Assembly (NCBI GenBank): GCA_003336485.1
Contig: QENH01000190.1
Span: 1 to 46,674, forward strand
DNA: 46,674 nt
Origin: Candidatus Methanophagales archaeon
GTDB lineage: Archaea > Halobacteriota > Syntropharchaeia > Alkanophagales > Methanospirareceae
Direction of reading: 5' to 3'
Shown here: piece after piece, positions 42,297 to 46,674 of the stretch
Numbering within the stretch: the first letter of the stretch is position 1
Layout: each line of letters opens with the position of its first letter
Translations under genes and position numbers: made by a program
Notes under the pieces: generated by a model
The model's database searches: none
What the model was told of the DNA's origin: nothing
Seen by the model: the letters and a program-made list of their open reading frames with translations, nothing else

Positions 42297-44044
42297 GCTT
42301 TGTAAATCCATATAATTTCGTTCGGCCCGGGAAGCCGGCAAAAAAGGAGCCACCTGTATGGCATCACAAATTTGAGGAACTTTCCGGGAAAATAGTCTGC
42401 ACACTAAAAACTCGGACCCCCATGTTCATACCGGATGCAGAAGTTGAAGAAAAAGAAGTTGGAAAAGGCAAATATCACAAAAAAATGAACTTTTATCGTG
42501 TTAATGGTGAACTTCGTCTTCCTCCTACTTCACTGAAGGGAATGATAAGGTCTGTAGCGGAGGCGGCATCGAATTCCTGTTTTTCGCAGTTTGAAGGAGG
42601 AATATTAGGAAAACGAGAGCAGCCGGATAATTATGACCGTAGTCTTCTTCTTACTCCAGGTCGTATTTTGGAAATTCCTTCTGTAAATAAGTCTAGCCAT
42701 GTAAAGGAGATGAAATCATATAAATTACCTCATAATATGTTCCCCCTGTATAAGGACAAATATGAAAAGAATGGCCATAAAGTTTTTATTAGAGTTGAAA
42801 ATGACAAAGTAGTGAAAATAAGTAAAGAAGAAAGAGAGGAATGTAAAACCGTAGGCTACTTAAAAACAAGTGATGTTGGTATTCCCGGAAGAAGACGGAA
42901 GAGTAATGAGCAGGTTTTTGTTGAAAAAGCTAACGAACCTTTTATCCTCGAATATCCAATCTATCACGACTATATCGCATCTAACAAAAATAATAAACAT
43001 GAACATACCAAGCGTCCAAAAGCCGGGGATACTATCTGGTTTAGAGCAAGAAATAGAAAAATTCAGGAATTTGGTTATGCTCAAATTTACCGTAAGCCGT
43101 TTGGATACTCAATTCAAAAGAGACTAGAAGACCTATCTCCCGATTTCTTACCTTGCCAGAGTGTTCATAACCTCTGCCCGGCATGTAGAATCTTCGGAAC
43201 AGTTATTGAGAACACGCCTGAAGAAACAGAGTTTACGGCTTATGCAGGTAATCTAAGCTTCTCGGAGGGAAAGCTTTTGCCAAATCAACCTGTCAATATT
43301 CGCTCAGGCATTTTAAGAATACTTTCATCCCCCAAGCCCACCTCTTTCAATTTCTATTTGAGAGATCCTGAAAATCCTGCACAGGTGAGAAATTATGACG
43401 GGCAAGCTATTATTGACAACAAAGGTAAAATCGATCCTGAGAATGTTGGGAAAGTTGTACTAAGAGGACGGAAGTTCTACTGGCATCAGCCATATGACGA
43501 ATCACTCAAAAAGTATTTTACCACAGAAGAAGAGTTGAAAGTGGCAAAACAGGCATTGCATATCACAAGCACTGTTGAATTACTCCTGCCCCCGGTGGAA
43601 TTCGAGTTCAGTGTTGAATTCGATAATCTAAAACCAGAAGAAATAGGCATTTTGCTCTGGTCGCTAGAATTGGAAAAAGAAATGGCGCATAAACTGGGGA
43701 TGGGAAAACCGTTAGGATTGGGAAGCGTTGAGATACGCATAACAAAATTTCAGATTATTAATAGGCGAAAAAGATACCAAGAAATATTTTATGATGACAC
43801 GGATGACGGAAATAAGGATAAATATATATCTGCTTTTAAAGGGTGGCTGGAAAAATGGAATGATAATAAACCTTTCGATGAGATAGTCAACATTAGAGGT
43901 TTGAAGTCGATCATGAACCTTAAGAACCCTCCAGATAATGCAGTGCAATATCCATCCGGAGGATACCAATGGTTTATGAATCATAAAAACGAGCCACTTC
44001 TTAATATTTCGGATATAGAAGGTAGAAAGAAACAGACGAGATAA
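42293..44044 (+). CDS. TIGR03986-type RAMP protein (Cas7-like)
   Basis: 583 residues. The start SFVNPYNFVRPGKPA is the hallmark of the TIGR03986 RAMP family found in type III-D loci. The first RAMP strand is LKTRTPMFIPDAE, then LRLPPTSLKGMIRSVAEAA; a large insertion (about 100-260) follows, then CPACRIFGTVIEN with its zinc-like CxxC, then a second part and the glycine-rich GMGKPLGLGSVEI near residue 470. No Asp follows the first strand in the usual place, so cleavage activity is doubtful. It may occupy a terminal backbone position. Next gene starts 14 bases on. Confidence 0.8.
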   Translation: MSFVNPYNFVRPGKPAKKEPPVWHHKFEELSGKIVCTLKTRTPMFIPDAEVEEKEVGKGKYHKKMNFYRVNGELRLPPTSLKGMIRSVAEAASNSCFSQFEGGILGKREQPDNYDRSLLLTPGRILEIPSVNKSSHVKEMKSYKLPHNMFPLYKDKYEKNGHKVFIRVENDKVVKISKEEREECKTVGYLKTSDVGIPGRRRKSNEQVFVEKANEPFILEYPIYHDYIASNKNNKHEHTKRPKAGDTIWFRARNRKIQEFGYAQIYRKPFGYSIQKRLEDLSPDFLPCQSVHNLCPACRIFGTVIENTPEETEFTAYAGNLSFSEGKLLPNQPVNIRSGILRILSSPKPTSFNFYLRDPENPAQVRNYDGQAIIDNKGKIDPENVGKVVLRGRKFYWHQPYDESLKKYFTTEEELKVAKQALHITSTVELLLPPVEFEFSVEFDNLKPEEIGILLWSLELEKEMAHKLGMGKPLGLGSVEIRITKFQIINRRKRYQEIFYDDTDDGNKDKYISAFKGWLEKWNDNKPFDEIVNIRGLKSIMNLKNPPDNAVQYPSGGYQWFMNHKNEPLLNISDIEGRKKQTR

Positions 44045-44057
44045 AGAGAAGAAGACT

Positions 44058-46361
44058 ATGGAAAAACCTAATCTTATTATTCTTACGGTCGGAACATCCC
44101 TACTAATGGGGAATAAATGGAAATATAGGGATGTTAGGGGAGGAGTTCTAAAGAATTTACCAACTAAAACAGAAGAGTCAATAAAAGAGGAGCTTAATCA
44201 GGATGGTGGCCCTTTCAATAATTTTCTCGAAGAGTTATTAGGATTAAATCATGACAAGCAAATCAACAAGAGAGGGGCTGGATATAACTCAGAAAAAGAC
44301 CCGGATAACCTGCCGGCAGAGCTGAGCAGCCTCTATCTTTTCTATTTCACACCAGAAAATATACCAGATCCAATACCTTCTAAAGAACCAACGGATAAAG
44401 TTGCACTTCTATATTCTCCAGATAACAAATGTATTTTCTGTGCTTATTGCATCAAGAGATACCTCACTACTAAATTTTCTGGGATGGTAGATAGTGAGGT
44501 CATAATGAAAAAAATAGATGGGCTTGATCCTAAAGACAAGAAGAGATTTGAGAAGGAGGGGATGCAGAACTTATTAGGAGAAATATCCCAACTAATAAAC
44601 AATTATAAGGACACGCACAATATAATTCTAAATGTAACTGGAGGGTATAAAGGAGCTGTACCTTATCTTACTCTGTTGGGGATGTGCCATAAAGGTATTT
44701 ATGTAATTTACCTTTTTGAGGAATCAAAGGCAAATATCACGCTTCCAAAGATGCCTGTTGCCTTTGATCTTTTCACCTGGCGAAACTATCGCGGCTTCGT
44801 AAGAGCCATGCCACATCTCGAAGCCGAGGATGCTAAATTGTTCCTCGATAAGATATTACCAGCACAAATAGGCGGTTTGTTTGAAAAAGAGAGATTAAAG
44901 AACGAATATCGTCTTACTACACTGGGCGAGACATTAGAGAAAAGATATAATGAAGAGAAAGAGGGTGAATTAACACCTTACGGGCGTGGTTACCTTCTCG
45001 TAGATAAGATTCACGACAAGCACAAACGGGAAGCATTACAAGACTGTATTAACCGCTGGCAGTACCTGTGGCTGGGTGACCTGATACCAGAAACGGTTGA
45101 ACATGCCAGAGGCCATACACAGCGTGTATTAGAGCTTGCAGCGCAGATACTCTATCCGATCTTAAATAAAGATGAGAATTTCTTTGGCGATAACCCAGAC
45201 CAGACAGACGATAATCTCATCGCACTTATAAGCGCCATCTGGCTTCATGATGTTGGGCATTCGGGGGATCATATAATGTGGAAGAATGATAATAATAAGA
45301 AGCCAAAAGAGTATAATATAAAGGGCTTTCCATCGCTTATCCGGGAACTCCATCATATGCTCAGTTGGGATCTTATAGACAAAGGTAGAAATAAGCTATT
45401 TAAGTCACGAGACAAAAATAATAAATGGGTTAGAGATCCTACGATTTTCAGCAATGATTTAATCGATAGTATCCGCATGCTTTGTCTCTATCACCGCGGG
45501 GGGATGCCAGTTTTACATAATACAGAAAAGAAGGCATATGTAGGCCTAAGAGTAATGAAATCGTTAGAAGAGCTACAAAGGGATCACTTTAATATCCCCT
45601 TATTGGCTGCTTTGCTCAGGATTGCCGATGGTGGCGATGTTCAGGAAGAAAGGACAATAAGCCCAAATTACAGAGCCATGCGGAACCTACAGACTGATAG
45701 AGAGCTAAAGACGTTAGAAAAGGAAGAAGGGGAATACCGTGAAAAAGTGGATGTGTCTCAATTGCCCGACTATCTCAGTTATCTCAAGGAAACAGTCAGG
45801 AAATATTTTGACGGCGAGTCCCTTAAACGGGATGAGCAATACGAAGAGATAACAAAAATAAGCGGGGACACAGAGATGATGGAAAAACTGGAGAAGCTAA
45901 AAAAAGAAAACTCCGATCATTGTAATGATGCGCTTCTCGATTATCTGACGATTAAATGTATTCAAAGGTATATCCAAGAGGCAGATTTAAACGATATTAG
46001 AGACACGAAGATTATTCTCCACAACTGGCTCACTGCTCTTGATCAATACGTATTCAAAAAGAGCACCGAGCCTCATTTCAATAAACACAGCGGCATAAGT
46101 GCTGTTATGTATCTGCCAGATAAATCAAAAGCGGAAAACAGTAAGAATGAATACCATTACAAAGTGCTGGCCATCCACAAAGAAGGGGAGGACGACGGAG
46201 AACGGGATAAGCTTATCGAAAATGTAAAAAAAGTCCTTACAGAAGAAATAAAAGCCGAATACGAAAAAGTCAAAAAGATACTAAATAAAAATCACATCTA
46301 CTTCGATACATACTGGATGATAGAAGAAGGAAAGGATAAGATGGATCGGGTATGGTCGTGA
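44058..46361 (+). CDS. CARF-HD fusion, candidate cyclic-oligoadenylate effector
   Basis: 767 residues. The N-terminal ~240 residues have LIILTVGTSLL at 6-16 and the NVTGGYKGAVPYL motif at 192-204, the signature of the Csm6-type CARF domain (TIGR02619-like), which binds cyclic oligoadenylate. An unrelated ~100-residue helical linker follows. Then an HD phosphohydrolase-like domain: H349/H353 (EHARGHTQRVLEL), H397-D398 (LHDVGH), H432-H433 (LHHMLS), H479 (LYHRGG) and D524/D527 (LLRIADGGD), which together form a plausible complete metal site. The last ~200 residues are charged and helical. It ends the operon. It could be a nuclease, a nucleotidase or a cOA-degrading enzyme. It may compensate for the missing Cas10 HD domain; inference. 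Confidence 0.85.
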   Translation: MEKPNLIILTVGTSLLMGNKWKYRDVRGGVLKNLPTKTEESIKEELNQDGGPFNNFLEELLGLNHDKQINKRGAGYNSEKDPDNLPAELSSLYLFYFTPENIPDPIPSKEPTDKVALLYSPDNKCIFCAYCIKRYLTTKFSGMVDSEVIMKKIDGLDPKDKKRFEKEGMQNLLGEISQLINNYKDTHNIILNVTGGYKGAVPYLTLLGMCHKGIYVIYLFEESKANITLPKMPVAFDLFTWRNYRGFVRAMPHLEAEDAKLFLDKILPAQIGGLFEKERLKNEYRLTTLGETLEKRYNEEKEGELTPYGRGYLLVDKIHDKHKREALQDCINRWQYLWLGDLIPETVEHARGHTQRVLELAAQILYPILNKDENFFGDNPDQTDDNLIALISAIWLHDVGHSGDHIMWKNDNNKKPKEYNIKGFPSLIRELHHMLSWDLIDKGRNKLFKSRDKNNKWVRDPTIFSNDLIDSIRMLCLYHRGGMPVLHNTEKKAYVGLRVMKSLEELQRDHFNIPLLAALLRIADGGDVQEERTISPNYRAMRNLQTDRELKTLEKEEGEYREKVDVSQLPDYLSYLKETVRKYFDGESLKRDEQYEEITKISGDTEMMEKLEKLKKENSDHCNDALLDYLTIKCIQRYIQEADLNDIRDTKIILHNWLTALDQYVFKKSTEPHFNKHSGISAVMYLPDKSKAENSKNEYHYKVLAIHKEGEDDGERDKLIENVKKVLTEEIKAEYEKVKKILNKNHIYFDTYWMIEEGKDKMDRVWS

Positions 46362-46674
46362 TGTCTTCTGATTTCTGCCTTGCTGACCAAAAACAATAAC
46401 TTAGGATTAATCATGCCCACAGAAATCATAACCCGCAAAAACCTCGATTTAAACGCAATCGCTTCGTCCATTCAGCAAGTTCTTTTGGTAAAGCTTTTCT
46501 TTTGAAGAAAAGGTTTGTGATATTGCCGAAATGGGAGCAGAAAACTATAAATAAAATAGTGAATCCGGGGGAATGTGAGATGTTTTGTGCTGAACCCGGT
46601 TTCACGCTCGGAGAGTGCCCCAATTGCTTGCGATTATCTCTGCGAGTGGGAAATACCTGGGAGATTATCGCAAA
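46362..46674 (+). other. Possible partial gene at the end of the window
   Basis: On the + strand one frame stays open from before 46430 to the window edge: FGKAFLLKKRFVILPKWEQK, then NPGECEMFCAEPGF and GECPNCLRLSLRVGNTWEI. No start is certain; candidates are a TTG near 46501 and an ATG at 46579. The two Cys pairs hint at a small metal-binding protein. No CRISPR repeats are visible here, so any array for the type III-D module would lie further on or elsewhere. Confidence 0.3.

Noticed and set aside
37788-44044. CRISPR array between or next to the cas genes
   Set aside because: The genes overlap or nearly abut throughout, and no direct repeats of ~25-37 bases were seen anywhere in the window.
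44058-46361. CARF-HD protein as a Cas3-type or Cas10-type HD nuclease
   Set aside because: The HD motif order with a late LRIADGGD block is closer to generic phosphohydrolases; no helicase or palm domain is attached. The activity is therefore left open.

Overview
The window looks like chromosomal DNA of a euryarchaeon that carries, or descends from carriers of, the methyl-coenzyme M reductase pathway (a methanogen or an anaerobic methane/alkane oxidiser). The signs are a fused sulfopyruvate decarboxylase (coenzyme M synthesis), Sep-tRNA:Cys-tRNA synthase, a probable methanogenesis marker protein 6, a Fae-Hps fusion, type 2 IPP isomerase, A-type ATP synthase subunits A and B, an archaeal t6A methylthiotransferase, and TATA-type promoters close to start codons. 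I cannot name the species from sequence alone.

Layout. Positions 1-2910 are accessory DNA: a VirD4/TraG-like ATPase, a divergent gene with a HEPN-like N-terminus, and a tyrosine-integrase remnant. The remnant starts inside a tRNA 3' end and is interrupted by a 125-bp element with terminal inverted repeats. Positions 2920-8043 are core genes: DUF488, IPP isomerase, methylthiotransferase, DUF424, tRNA-Ile(GAT), marker protein 6 and Fae-Hps. Positions 8044-16150 are a mixed, partly decaying stretch. It holds a duplicated membrane-protein tail, an intact DUF2238-like protein, an HdeD-like protein, an ABC exporter broken by a deletion, a frameshift and a stop, a large secreted protein, an AT-rich membrane protein and a polytopic GT-C-like protein.

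Positions 16177-19280 encode YjjX, RidA, SepCysS and an EVE-like protein. Positions 19516-22627 hold two paralogous small secreted proteins rich in Trp/Tyr, next to two coupled radical SAM/SPASM genes. Positions 22811-25369 are sparse, with DUF6398, a PurD-like ATP-grasp protein and a small conserved protein. Positions 25638-29640 hold ATP synthase subunits A and B with an unrecognised third gene in place of the usual subunit D. Positions 29861-31908 are trpE-trpG. Positions 31931-35800 are a sulfonate-type ABC importer followed upstream by comDE, which suggests a link between sulfonate uptake and coenzyme M metabolism.

The most distinctive region is 36256-46361, a compact type III-D CRISPR effector operon. 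It encodes a short Cas10 that keeps GGDD but lacks an N-terminal HD domain, a Csm3-like Cas7, a Csx10-like Cas5, a putative Cas11, a double Cas7 fusion, Csx19 and a TIGR03986-type RAMP. It ends with a 767-residue protein that joins a CARF-type sensor domain to a complete-looking HD phosphohydrolase domain. No CRISPR array, cas1/cas2 or cas6 is visible. The likely logic is that target RNA activates Cas10 to make cyclic oligoadenylate, and the last gene binds it through CARF and uses HD as effector or signal-degrading domain. That mechanism is inference.
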